From Membranipora membranacea (Eukaryota; Bryozoa; Gymnolaemata; Cheilostomatida; Membraniporidae): DNA of 64,000 bases. Positions 39,909 to 51,477 of the stretch are shown in pieces. Position numbers and translations under genes: made by a program. Location of the stretch: the NCBI GenBank assembly GCA_914767715.1, contig OU612072.1, positions 18,042,001-18,106,000 of the forward strand, written 5' to 3'. The stretch's first letter is position 1. Every line of letters begins with the position of its first letter. The notes beneath the pieces were generated by a model. That model was not told where the DNA came from and did not search any database. It worked only from the letters and a program-made list of their open reading frames with translations.

Positions 39909-41613
39909 ATGAACACTATAACAGCTGTATTGGCTGTGTTACTGGCTGCCTGTATACTACAGACACACAGTATGGCTCAGTCGTACGAGTCGTACTATCC
40001 ACCTACCGGGGGAGATAACTCTGAGGAAGAGGAAGAGAGTCAGCAAATCGCTCAGGTAGGTCTCAATATACTAACTTACTTACCTACTTACTTACCTGGT
40101 TACGTACATACCTACATACATACCTTCTTACTTACCTGGTTACGTACATACCTACATACATACCTACTTATTTACCTTTTTACTTACTTACCTTATGTAT
40201 ATACATACCTGCTTACCTACCATTTTACTTACTTACCTAGACATACAGCCATGGTCGTAGTTTGTCTATGAGAGGATCCCTGATGTCCCAGTGGTAAACA
40301 ACTCGAGAAAACTCCATACTTATATCACTTTATTAGATCAATGAACTCCCTCTTCATTGATTAGAGCTTAACACATTTGCCCCTCACCTAATTTCACCTT
40401 TCACTTAGTATAGGGGTGAAGATGCTGATATTTTTGTTTATTCTTCGTAATGTTTTCTCCATCAGCTAGAGGTCCCAGCAATGGGCCATGTAAGGCCAAT
40501 AACCCTAACACGTACGCTGTGTTTCATAGGGTGGCAATGGTGGATTGGAATGTGCTGTGGCATGAGAGAACACAACTCCGAGTAGTGAATAGCGGGCTAT
40601 CTAATTAGCGCCATCGACCCATTCTTTTTTGGGGATGGTGAGATGGCGCAATCGGTTAGCGCGCTTGCTATTCACTGCCAGGCGATTAGTGCCGCAGGGG
40701 TTGTGGGTTCGAGCCCCACTGGGGGAGCATTCACTGTTGATTGTTCCAGCCCCCAGCACCCTCGGGTGTATACCTCTCCTTCCAGAGGTAAAAAATAGTA
40801 CCGACTTCCTTTATAAAAAAATATGCATAAATAAATAATATATATATATATATATAATATGAATATTTATACTAGGATGCTAATATTACAGTGTAAAAGC
40901 AGATGTAGAGAGAAGCAGGATAACTGTAAGAAGAAAGCGCCGATATGCTTTGGGAGGATGTATGTGTGGTGTGATAAGAAACCAGTGAGAGAATGTGAGA
41001 GTAATCTACGCTGCTGTCTCGCCTCCTGCCTCATAGGTGAGATAAGATTCTTACTTCACTTTGTAACCACATGCCAATTCTGAAAACAAGCAAGACAGGG
41101 AACCTAAGGTCGACCCGTCCTGAAGGGGGCAGCTAAGCCAGTGTACATCACAGTTTCAGATTTGCTCCGATTCATTCGTATTTCTGGCATTTTGAACAAA
41201 GATGCTAGATTAAATTTTGTTTTATGGACGGCTTGAGTCTCAGTTTTCCTGCTTTCATTTACCCTAAATACTAATAATAGAATAAACTAAACTCGCTGGT
41301 TTCAAACGAGTGAGTTTTGATTTATCCCCTCCCATACAAAGAGGACATAACTCAATTCATGTCAAAGCCATATTATCTAAACCTGCACCTGGAGTATTCT
41401 AGGTGCTCTCACAGAAACATCCCAGAGAAAACTCCACTTGCTCATTATTAATTTTACAATAATACAGGTACGAGCGCTGAGGTGAAGATGGCTGATATGT
41501 TTCCCGGACTCTACTCCAGCTGTTTTGGCAGCGTCAGCAGATCAGAGGAAGATAGGGAGGTCAAAGGTCAGGTGATGGGCCGACCTTCAGCTGGATACAG
41601 AGCAATATTCTAA
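39909..41613 (+). CDS. Small secreted cysteine-rich protein, family unknown
   Basis: The coding exons 39909-40055, 40892-41036 and 41468-41613 join in phase (0, then 1) to give 145 residues. Residues 1 to about 23 form a classic signal peptide (hydrophobic core AVLAVLLAACIL). After it comes an acidic spacer with GGDNSEEEEES. Exon 2 encodes a basic, Cys-rich core with C50, C54, C61, C68, C76, C84, C90, C91 and C95; C116 is in exon 3. The ten mature cysteines could form five disulfides. I do not recognise the spacing as a named fold, so no role is assigned. It could be a neuropeptide-like, antimicrobial or matrix protein. Donors are GTAGGT and GTGAGA. Intron 1 holds a GTAC-rich tandem repeat and a tRNA-derived SINE. 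The codons for GGDNS overlap the recurrent motif GGAGATAACTC. Confidence 0.8.
40064..40236. repeat. ACTTACCT/GTACATAC tandem repeat
   Basis: Four-base-based repeats (TACT, TACC, TACA variants) start nine bases after the donor of the Cys-rich gene's first coding exon. A longer block, TTACTTACCTGGTTACGTAC plus CTACATACATACCT, appears twice in tandem (about 40092 and 40129). The minus strand therefore contains many GGTAAGTA donor-like words. Confidence 0.8.
40633..40858 (+). mobile_element. tRNA-derived SINE, type 1
   Basis: The head looks like a tRNA: A box TGGCGCAATCGG with TTAGCGCGCTTGC, and B box GGTTCGAGCCC. The body includes CCAGCACCCTCGGGTGTA and CCTCTCCTTCCAGAGG. The tail is AT-rich (AAATAAATAATATATATAT). 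The anticodon arm is not convincing and the 3' tail is SINE-like, so this is a retroposon in intron 1 of the Cys-rich gene and not a working tRNA gene. Confidence 0.75.
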
Positions 41614-43975
41614 TTATATATAATGGTATATTGTGTAATTCAGTGTTTATATAATATTGTATATTCCGTTATTCAATGTTAGATGGTACATGCATTTTAT
41701 TACAGTACATGTATTTCATTATAGTACATATATTTCATTATAGCATAGAATTTATTTTATAGTTTGTATCATATTATAGTGTTAACTGTTATGTATATTT
41801 ATAAAGTTTAATTTTTTCAAAGAATTTATTTACTTATTTACAGTGATTAATTTTGTATAGGCATATAAACTGAAATTGTCATATTGAAGACTGTTACTGC
41901 ATTGTCCTCTCTCTTGAAAAAAACAGGCTTAAATTTAATTTTGAAGAAGATGGATTCCTGATGACAGATTTTTTAATAATATGATATTATATTATTCACT
42001 TTATTGAACTGATCAGTGCAGGGAAACAAATAAGATCATGTTTTACAACGGTTAAAAAGATAATGACTAAAAGACAAGGTAGCGAACAGTGAAGAAAAAA
42101 AAACGTATTTAGTATTCCCTACCTGATGCAGTACATTGTAATATATTGTTATTATTATTGTAATATATTATTATTGTAATATATTATTACCACCATAGTT
42201 TATTTAAACCTCTGATTAAGTTCCCTTTTAACCAACTCGCTAGGGAGGTCATAGTCTTTTCTTGTCTGAGTGTGGTACCACTACAATTCCAGTTTACATT
42301 CTTTAAAATTAGATCAGCACTACAAGCTTACCAGCAATGTGCTGACGAAACTTGATTATATTCTGTAATTAAACTGGTGATAACAAGAAAATTAAATGTT
42401 TTGTTCGTTTCTAGAATCAAAAATGGCAATATCCATAACTCTCTTCGCCATATTAATACCTACCCTTGTCACACAGCTACTTTTTTGTGTTGTTGCCACT
42501 AGGCAAGGCCGCCTAATACGACCACCCTTAAATTTCATACAGAGCAACATTTAAATTCCCTGCTGCATATCGAACTGATACTGCATTTATATAGCTATCC
42601 ATTCTCTCACTTGCTCTAGATATGTTTTCATTGCTTGCAGCAAAATAACTGCAAAATATCAGACTCTTTTGCCCGAATGGTCAGACATATTACATGTACT
42701 ATACTATCTGTGTTTGGAAAATATATCTGGTCACCTGTCTGTTGTGCTTAATAATGATGGGTAACATGAATCTGGGCTGGCTGGCACCAGTGTATATGAT
42801 GTTATATATTTTTTTAATGAGTGGCAGATTTTGCTCAAGTATGTGTATCTGTTGATTAAAATGATAACGCTTATGGTCTGTTTGAGTCAATAGGGACAAA
42901 CAGACATTGAGTGTGAGACTCAAAATATTGTCTTCCGGAATCCTCTTTAGGCTTCATACTATGCTATATAGGCTATTATCATATCTACACCCATCGCTGA
43001 AGTATATACATAGACTATAGATATATAATATATATTATTCCATCAATCAGTGCACCCAGCAACCAGCAATGGATAACATAAATAAGCAATACTGTTATTG
43101 GACTGGACAAACGAGGTTAACAATTAAATCTAACATTTTGCACAAAAATTGTCAAAAATTCATTTAATTGGTACCACTTTTCACTTCAAAATTTCATAGC
43201 TTTTGTACTCAGACACAAGGATTTTCCAGCATCTACCTCACAACTCACAGTATATCAAAAGAAAACTCCCCTCATAGACAATACGGAGATATATTATAAT
43301 AAAAATAAAGTTATAAAATAAAATCTTCATAAGCGCAATGAGTAAAAGCCTTTTAGAGAGGAGAAGGGGCAAGTTTACTGTGTCATCCATATCTTGGTTA
43401 CATTTTTCAGCTTACTAGAATGGAATTGTTTAGCTTTCATGACCATGTTTGTTTATGGGGTATGAGATCAGAAATAACATCATGATGTTATGAATTACCT
43501 GATCTGTCAAGGTCAAACATAACTGGAAGTGAGAGGCATAACTTCTCCTATTGTCAGAGAACAAAGATTTTCTTGTACAGACGTTCCCCTGCAGACTACT
43601 AGGCTATCAACAAACTATAAAGCTGAGAATAGATTCACGTCATATACAAATGATTCAAACTAAACACGTTGGTGTATCATATCAATGCTGATCAAGTTTT
43701 TTATTATTTTAGTTTCACTCATCTACTGACATGCTGCCGCCAAAGGGTATCAGTGGAGATGGGGCAACTCCAATACAAAAATGGGATCGAATCAAAATAA
43801 CATAAAATATGCTACGTCTAACATGAAGCCAGACTTTATCGACCTACCAATAAATCTCAATGAGATTAACAAAACAAATTGTTTTGGGGGGGGGGGTGTT
43901 AACTATGACAACTTCGACTTGAGTATAATGTCTCTCTTTGAATGGCAATAGTTAAAGCAGACGACGTCATCATAA
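41614..43975. other. Intergenic, AT-rich
   Basis: This separates the 3' ends of the Cys-rich gene (plus) and the lysine-rich membrane protein gene (minus). It contains ATTATAGTACAT-type short repeats near 41695-41745, TATTATTGTAATA repeats near 42135-42190 and an 11-G run at 43886-43896. No gene was recognised. Confidence 0.5.
43700..43705 (-). terminator. Candidate poly(A) signal for the membrane protein gene
   Basis: AATAAA on the minus strand, about 270 bases after the stop codon at 43976. There is no supporting transcript. Confidence 0.35.
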
Positions 43976-46900
43976 TCAGGCCTCAATCTCATCACCTTCC
44001 TCGATTTTACTCATCGGAGACTTTCTAGACTTCTCTTTCTTCTTGGACTTTTCTTCTATTAAATCAGAATCGTTATGAACTTTAGGCGCATACACAAAAA
44101 CAACAGACCAACCAGAACCATTAATGTTGATTTTGTTTCTCTGATCAATTTCATGAGGGAATTTGATGAAGGTGTTTTGATCCGTCACTATCACACACAC
44201 TGTGTAGTCTTTATTGTATTTTCAAACTGATTAAAGGGGAAACGGTAAAAAAGACTGGCGTCATATATACCTTTGCAAGGGCTGCTTTTGGACCCACATT
44301 AATGCTGACCAATCTCTATATAAAACACCTGACATTGACACATGATAAGAGCTCTTATTGTATTAATACCGGAAATCAAATTCAAACAGAAAAGTTAATC
44401 AAGTTTTAAGCTTTCTGCGTCAAAATTGGGCACAGCGTTTCTGAGAGAGGTTAACAAATGATAATTAGCTGCAGGTACACAGGTACTACAACTTACTTTT
44501 GCTCTTAGAGGACTTTTTCGACTTCTTTTTCTTAGTTTCTGACTGCTGCTTAACTGGCTCTCCCTCACTCTCTTGTGGAGGAGGTATGTTTAGCACGATA
44601 TCAGCATCTTCTGGTTGTATGTCTAACTTAGACTTACTTACTCCTTTCTTCTTCTTTTTCTTCTTCAGTTTTTTAGAGTTGGTTTCCGGGTTATCCTCAT
44701 CAGCGACAATCTGCATGAGATAATATTAAATCTTAAAGACTTCCGAAGACCATTGCATGCTATAGTCAGGCAGTTACTTATGATAAAGTTGTGTCAGATT
44801 TCCATGGTAAAAAATTCAATGCGCTACTGCCTACTTGGCATGAATTATTGATGGTGGAAAAAGTTCCTCCCAAAAGGGAAGGTGCAAGAAACAAGCACTT
44901 CCAGGAGACTGTGACATCATAATATAGATAATTCATGCCAAGTCAAGTAGAGCATTGAATTTGTTTACCATACAAATATGACAAAACAAGATCATAAGTA
45001 ACTGCCTGACTATAGCATGCTTTGGTCTTTGGGTAGTCTTTGATCATTTTCAAATGAAATTGTCAAGATTACCATCATGGTAACATTTAAAAAGTCACAA
45101 GCACCTAACATGTAATAATCACGATCTTCTCTAGTTAAGATTTTCTCCATGGGAACACTTGATTTGAAATTTGGATTTTGTGGGTCAACTGAAGGTCAAC
45201 TGCTGACTTTCCTATTCTCTTCACACACTGTGGCCCAACTTCCTTACAGTATCACAGCATCAGTGATTTACGATGGTCAAAGATTTTACGGGCACCGGCT
45301 AGCCAGGTCCTTGCGGAAAGGCACTAAAAATACAAAGGTCCACTGTGTGTTTGCACGCCCCACACGCAATAGAAAGCACCCACTATGCGTCTTCAATATA
45401 GATAGTAGCCTGGTTACCGGCGTGTATGGCTATAGGGTGCGGCATGAGTACTGTGCGTCCTAGTGCTGTACCCAAGAGAGCATAACTCCGATTCAAAGAT
45501 AATGATAGGCAGAATTGTAGTTGAAATACCCAGCTTCTTTTCTTTGTAAAGATAATAAAGATTCGACTCACTGTGTGTGGGTGGTCTCTGGCTTTGTGCC
45601 GCTTGTTCTTTTTACTTTTGTCTCCGTCATTTTTAATCTCCGAGAAGTTATTCTCCAGGTCTAGTTTGGTGACCGGCGTGATCTCCTTACTGCTCGATGC
45701 TGTCGCTGACTGGAATATTGAGGACAGAGTTACACTAGGGACAAGGGGTGATCAGGGCTCTCCCTTCATTCCTACTACAGTACTCAAAACCAGAAATCAA
45801 AACACTTATGCGCAAAATGATCGATCGGATTGCAAGAAAGTAATTCAGTGGTCTTTTTATCTCAAGGTCTTAGACACTCCTGGAACCCTTCTAGGTGTGA
45901 TGGCTCAATCTTGTTTTTACAGCGGGCATTGCGTTTGACATGAAAGTTGAAAATTACGCTCCAGTCATTCATTGAGCTCCAGTCATGTCCAAGTCATGTA
46001 CGGGACAGCCTTACCTTGAGTCGCAGTACAGCTGACCTCTTAACCTCACAGAACTTCTGCAGTAGGACACTCCCCTTCTGCGACTGACCTGCTTTGTTGG
46101 TAGGTTTCTTTTTCTTAGACAGGCAGGCATTCAGGCAGCAGCAGAAAATAACCAGGACAGGAATTCCTGGTAAAACAAATAATGGACAGAGGGGTTACAA
46201 GAATTAAAGAGCTCATCATGTGTATGGTGGGGCTCCCTGTGTATGGTGGGGCTCCCTGTGTATGGTGGGGCTCCCTGTGTATGGTGGGGCTCCCTGTGTA
46301 TGGTGGGGCTCCCTGTGGATGGTGGGGCACTCTGTGTATGGTGGGGCTCCCTGTGTATGGTGGGGCTCCCTGTGTATGGTGGGGCTCCCTGTGTATGGTG
46401 GGGCTCCCTGTGGACGGTGGGGCTCCCTGTATATGGTGGGGCTCCCTGTGTATGGTGGGGCTCCCTGTGGATGGTGGGGCTCCATGTGTATGGTGGGGCT
46501 CACTGTGTATGGTGGGGCTCCATGCTTATTTTACAGAAGATTGAACATTAGGTGTTTTGAAGTTAAAGAAGAAATTTGGTCAGTTTGAATGCAACCTGAA
46601 AAGAAGTATTTCCCATTTTGAGGCAACATTGAAGAGAAGACCACCTTCATCGACTAATAAGCTTTTGCCCAATGCTGGCTCAGTTTTTTTTAAGATTTAG
46701 GTTCAGTTTTATGTCCAGTCTATTATTCTGTTTTTTATTCAATTTTTTTGAAGATGACAATTTTAAAATTTAAGATTGCTCTATTTTTCTCCGAAGTAAT
46801 TCAAGTCAGCTTTGTGTGCAGAGAGCCCCTATGGTATTGGACAGTTTTGAATGATACAATATGGAGAGACAAACTTGGCAACAGGAATATAATATTTGAT

Positions 46901-49015
46901 ACCTAATATCTTGATGCTAGTTGTAGTGTGTTAAGATTTAACTTTTAAAACATTTGACAGTCTTGAGGCCACAAGATAGCATTGCGTGATTGTTGGCTCA
47001 AGCCTAAAAACTTAATTACTGTAATCTTAAGGCCAGAAGCTGTTCAAGGACATGGCCTAATGTTATCTGTCAGATAGAAACCAAGACCTTAACAATGAAC
47101 AATCATGAATCTCAATAAAAGATGAAAGTTCCATCAAATTTTTGATGGCCAAGTTCTGTCTTTCAGTTGCTGATAAAGAATTTCCAATACTTTTTTGAGC
47201 TCTTTGATTATAATTTTTAAATTGTGCCGATCAGCTGGCGCCAATAAAGTTCAAAAGTTTGTGCGAGCCCATAACCAGTTGTCAGGGCTGACCAGTGCAG
47301 ACATTAGATACTAAATTTATATTAGATTTGCAACAGAGATGGAGCTTATATCTGACACCAGGAAAATTATAATAACAACATTCAAAAAATCGATATGTTT
47401 TGTTTTGTAACCAATACAAATCTTTGGGTTCAACGGCCAGCTAAATGGACCAGCGAGTTATATTGAAATCAATATACACAGAGCAATGCTTTTCCGTTGT
47501 GCAGCTCACGTGTTTGTTCAGATAATATAAAGTAAATCTAGTTTCAAAGAGATAGAGGTTTTACCAGAACTGCATGATTATTATAATGTCTTAGATAAAC
47601 ATACAAGGGAAGGCCGACAGGGTTGATTATATTTCACATTGCAAAATTCTGATAAAATATAGTGCGTATCAAATTTTAAACTCCAGCAAGGATATATGCA
47701 GTAGAATCGGAAAACCCTAAGTCTCAGTTTGAGCAAGGAGTTAGAGACTGCTTGGTTTGAGTTTGAGTCTTAAAGTTTCATTTGGAGAAGTCAAATACTA
47801 TTTAATGAGAAACCTATATGGGTACCCTTATACAATGAATGTGCATACTCAGTTGCCTTATATATTACACCGGCTCCCAGTTTTCATTATAAAATTAATC
47901 AAGTATAGGGGCTGCTTCAAAATCCAGTATTCCAGAATTTCAAAAGCCAATTTCAGTAAGCTGTGAGAGAAAGAGTTGTCTTCTCACAGAGAGGTAAAAA
48001 TATGAGACTATTTACCCAACGCTTTTTCGTATGTATGATAACTAGTTTGTTGGTTAATAATGTAATGCCTTTGATTATTCTCTGTAGCAAAAGAGCCTAA
48101 TCTGGTCATCTCGTTAAACTCGTGATGCGTTATGACACAGTTATGTGGTATACAAATAGAGAGGGCCGTATATATACCCAGCGAGAACTATGTGATACCC
48201 GGCCCCACCACATATAACTCAACGTGACAAATCTCATGCCTTATCCTCATCGCTAGGGTATTCTCCTTTAAACTCATATTTTAAATCGAAAACACCTCTT
48301 TCTTGATAGAATTAGGAAAGATATCTCTATGATGGAGCTGAGGGTAGTCCTACAAATTCACTACAGCTATTACTTAGTCTATATGGTGACCTATATGAGA
48401 AGAGTTCAGTTCCATAGTGGTGAATCCATCATTTTATATTATAGTAGTCAATTTTCTTCTCTAAAAGGGCTAAAATGCCTCAAAACTACTTCTGTTTTTG
48501 AAAATTTCCTGGGAGGCTCCCATACACCCCTTGCGGAAAAGCGTTACAGCGCCCCTTTTGCACACACCCCGCCTGGCCCTACCACTTGAAAACCTATGGA
48601 CTCAGCTTTGAAGTGGTTTATTTTGATGGTTGATTTTATCTTTATTGATATTTGCTCCTAGTATATAACAATTGATAGACTTACCCACATTGTATAACTC
48701 TGATCAATAGCATGAGTACCATCACAAGGAAATTTGGTGTGACGTCCCGAGGTCAATTTGACTAAATGGGGGGGGGGGGGGTATATGTTAGGTGCTCGTA
48801 CAAAGTTGATTATAACAATCAGAGATACACACATGATAATAGCGAAGTCTCATGTCAGAGATAGACTTACCTCCCCCGATGCCGGCGATGATGCCTATCA
48901 CTGCCTTTTTGTTGAGTGTAAGTACAGTGTACGGGACCTCTGATATCGTTGTGCTGTTTATCCCCAATGTCGAGTACGTTGTGTTATCTGTAATTGTGTT
49001 CATTATGCTAACCAT
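43976..49015 (-). CDS. Single-pass membrane protein with lysine-rich tail, unknown
   Basis: Minus-strand exons 49015-48871, 46166-46015, 45709-45572, 44710-44497 and about 44208-43976 join in phase to give about 293 residues. Residues 1-36 are a short extracellular part with N-glycosylation sites N11 and N20. Residues about 38-60 form one transmembrane helix built across the exon 1/2 junction (AVIGIIAGIGG|GIPVLVIF). It ends in CCC (57-59), possible palmitoylation sites, and then the stop-transfer KKKK. The cytosolic tail is polar, with several lysine runs (KKKKKKK, KKKKSKKS, KSKKKEKSRK) and an acidic end (EEGDEIEA). There is no signal peptide. The layout resembles a synaptotagmin N-terminus, but there is no C2 domain. 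I do not recognise the family. The exon 5 acceptor is weak; 44199 is an in-phase alternative. The first ATG after an in-frame stop was taken as the start. Confidence 0.65.
44748..45027. mobile_element. Foldback (MITE-like) element, family D
   Basis: Long inverted arms begin GACCATTGCATGCTATAGTC and end GCATGCTTTGGTC. The arms pair over about 95 bp (CAGGCAGTTACTTATGAT, CATGGTAAA, AATGCGCTACTGCC) around a unique centre with CTTCCAGGAGACTGTGACAT. No transposase is present. It lies in the intron between exons 3 and 4 of the membrane protein gene. A half copy is at 31455-31703. Confidence 0.8.
46220..46523. repeat. 16 x 19-bp minisatellite
   Basis: The unit GTGTATGGTGGGGCTCCCT is repeated exactly 16 times (304 bp). 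Substitutions occur in units 6, 11, 12, 14, 15 and 16 and there are no indels. It lies in intron 1 of the membrane protein gene, 54 bp upstream of exon 2 on the minus strand. Because 19 is not a multiple of three and the unit has no stops, all three plus frames are open here; these are not genes. The regular GGTGGGG words could form G-quadruplexes. Confidence 0.97.
48699..48862. repeat. Dispersed repeat E, copy 2
   Basis: It matches copies 1 and 3 from TAGCATGAGTACCATCAC to the AGAGATACAC...AGTCTCATGTCAG end, but lacks about 20 bp at the left (GAGTGAATTAGTTCACT is missing). The AGGGGCGGG of the other copies has become a 14-G run (48768-48781). It reaches to within about 10 bp of the exon 1 donor of the membrane protein gene. 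Confidence 0.7.
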
Positions 49016-51303
49016 GTTTCTATCCTTCACCAGTCACCACGGAGTGACACAGCCAACCTTATACAAGGTAAAGTGTAAATAAGTAATATCGTTTACATGA
49101 TTAATAACAACAAGTGCTTACAACACTACGCGAAGGTTTCATCAAAATGTTTGTTTGTCTTTTTTTTTAACAGAAGATTTTTGTTTACGAAGGAAAAGCG
49201 GAATTATTGTAGAACCAGTTTTCACCTGTTTTCTTGACATCTGGAACCCACACTAGGCTACAAGAGTGAGGAGCCTTGCTTGTATCATATGACATTGAGT
49301 TGCCAAGTTTGGCGAAGCGAACATAAATATATGTATAACTCATAAGACCACTGTTTATCACAGCATTTCATGAATGATGCTAAGACTAAATTGTAAAGCC
49401 TCACACTCTCAGATCTTTGCCTGAATCTCTAAAATATTTTGTGCAATCGAACAAACTCGGATGTGAGTGAAGTTATCAGTTAGACATTAAACTGTCATCG
49501 GCAGCATCGAAGATGATATATAAGTGTAAGTCAGCACTTACCTCAAATGTACTTTATAGAAATCTATAGCTGCTGTCGAGTTACACCACACGCCTAATAC
49601 TGTCAGCTTTCATAGCTTGTCTAGTCCAGTTATTCACAGCCAGCATTTAAATTAAAAAAATTGATTATTTTAAAAAGTCTGATGTGTCAGTATGTAAGCA
49701 GGAAAAGCAAACGGTCAGTGTTTGTTAAAGAGCGGAGACTGAATTCAAACATGGTGAAAGCAGGAGAGAGGAATTTATATTGATTATAAAAATGGCAAAC
49801 AAAACGGGAAATTAAGCTGAAAATATAAAGTACTTCATTACTCAGTTGCGAGAGCCCATTTTTTTTAGTCAACCATTGTTTCCAAGCCTTAGTTTTTATC
49901 TCACTCCAGTAAATGTTAAGAAAGAAAGCTTATCACTCAATTGAGATAATATGAGACAAGGCTTTGTGTGCCTACGCACCATCTAGATTTGTAATCACAT
50001 CCGCTTATTGCGCTATGAGTGTACAATAAGGAGTTATCTCTCTGAAAACATGAGAAGACAACTCCTACTCTGTCCTATGTAGTTTGGGAGTTGTAGACAG
50101 TTTGTTCCAAACTCCATGGTCAGACGCTGTAGGGTTTTAAGGTGATAGCATTTTGTTATCAACCAAATTACCATCATAGTGGTCAATAACCCTTACAATA
50201 TCTGAGTACTTAAACCAAGGAGTTCTGTAACTCCTGCTTAAACCACGGAGTCTCTAGCTCCTTGCTTTACTATGTCTACTGATGATAAGAATAAAGCGAA
50301 AGTGAATGTGGATATTGTGACAGGCAGGTGACTGAGTGCAGGTAACTGAATGACAGCTGACTTAGCCCTACTGTGTCAAACATAATGACAGTCAGCACAA
50401 GTAACTGTGGAACACTACGAAATTCCTGTCAGATCCTGGCAAAGAACCAGTATTCATACTTTGTCAATCACACTATTTCAAACCATTATATCGTCATTTA
50501 TTGGACATCAGTACATTTGACCCAGACGCACAGTTTCACACCCTCCTCTCACACTGTGACCGCACAAGCAAGCTATTGGAATTTAGAGCGTCAGAATCTG
50601 GAATTAGATCTTTTGTTTAGCTCTGTATACCGCTTTGCTGCTTTAAACCTCTGGTGCTATCGGGGAGACATGAAATGTACCTTCTGTGTCTTTTCTCGTC
50701 CTAGCTCAATCCGTTCCCGCTCCGCATTACTGAATGCAAGCCATTTTTTATTTTTATTTGGATAATATACACAAAACATTTTTTAATTATATTATGATCA
50801 ATAAAGTTGTCGGAAGGGGAGGGGGGCTGGCCGCCATCATTTTATATTTTATATTTTCTTCCTAGCTTTTTTTAAATTTATGTCAGCAAGCTGAAATGTT
50901 ACGCAAGTAGTTTATGGATGTCACGAAATTGAAAATATCATGCAGATTAATTATTTCATACTGAGGAGGTGTTAACAGGAAATTATCATGTAGGAGCATC
51001 CTTACCACAATGTCTTATGTAATACTTTGTCATGCCAAAGTTAATTTGTTTTCTTGACGTCCTAAGATGATATAGAGTAATCATGACAACCAATTATCAC
51101 CAAAACAAAAATTATCAATCAAAGGCATCTCCATCATCCCATCCCAGCTACAACCATACCTCAACTCTCTAGATGCTGATATATGCGCGGAGTGTCGTGA
51201 AATTGAAAGTTGTGTCACACATCCACGGTTAAAACTCTATATAATCAATATGAGCAGACTTAATGTGACACATTGGGTAAACATATATCTGAGTTAAAAG
51301 GTG
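49016..51303. other. Intergenic, nothing recognised
   Basis: This is the 5' flank of both the membrane protein gene (minus) and the receptor gene (plus), so their control regions probably lie here. A 130-codon open frame at 50373-50765 has no domain I recognise. Inverted GAGACAACTCC/GGGAGTTGT words occur near 50034-50100. Confidence 0.45.
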
Positions 51304-51412
51304 TTGGATGGATGGATTTATTTCAGAACACTGACAAACAGGATGTGAAATTCGGTGTAGACACTGGCACTGGTAAAAGGCAAAAACATATAAAAATCAG
51401 GTCTCTGTGGTG
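51304..51412 (-). repeat. Retroposon 3' end with microsatellite tail, copy 2
   Basis: It begins GGATGGATGGATTTATT on the plus strand and ends AAAAATCAGGTCTCTGTGG, matching 26053-26155 at both ends. On the minus strand it reads AAATAAATCC followed by an ATCC tail. It lies only about 65 bp upstream of the receptor start codon. Confidence 0.55.
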
Positions 51413-51477
51413 AATGTTTAAAAAGTATATTGTTTAGTGCAAGTATCAGATGTCGTAAAAAGCAGTCTCTTTGAAGC

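Noticed and set aside
40633-40720. Functional tRNA gene
   Set aside because: The A and B boxes are good, but the spacing and anticodon arm are poor and a SINE body and AT tail follow.
46182-46588. Proteins of about 100-120 residues rich in GGAPCVWW on both strands
   Set aside because: These are products of the 19-bp minisatellite having no stop codon in any frame.
50373-50765. 130-codon open frame
   Set aside because: No recognisable domain, no signal peptide and no splice context tying it to a gene. It may be chance.
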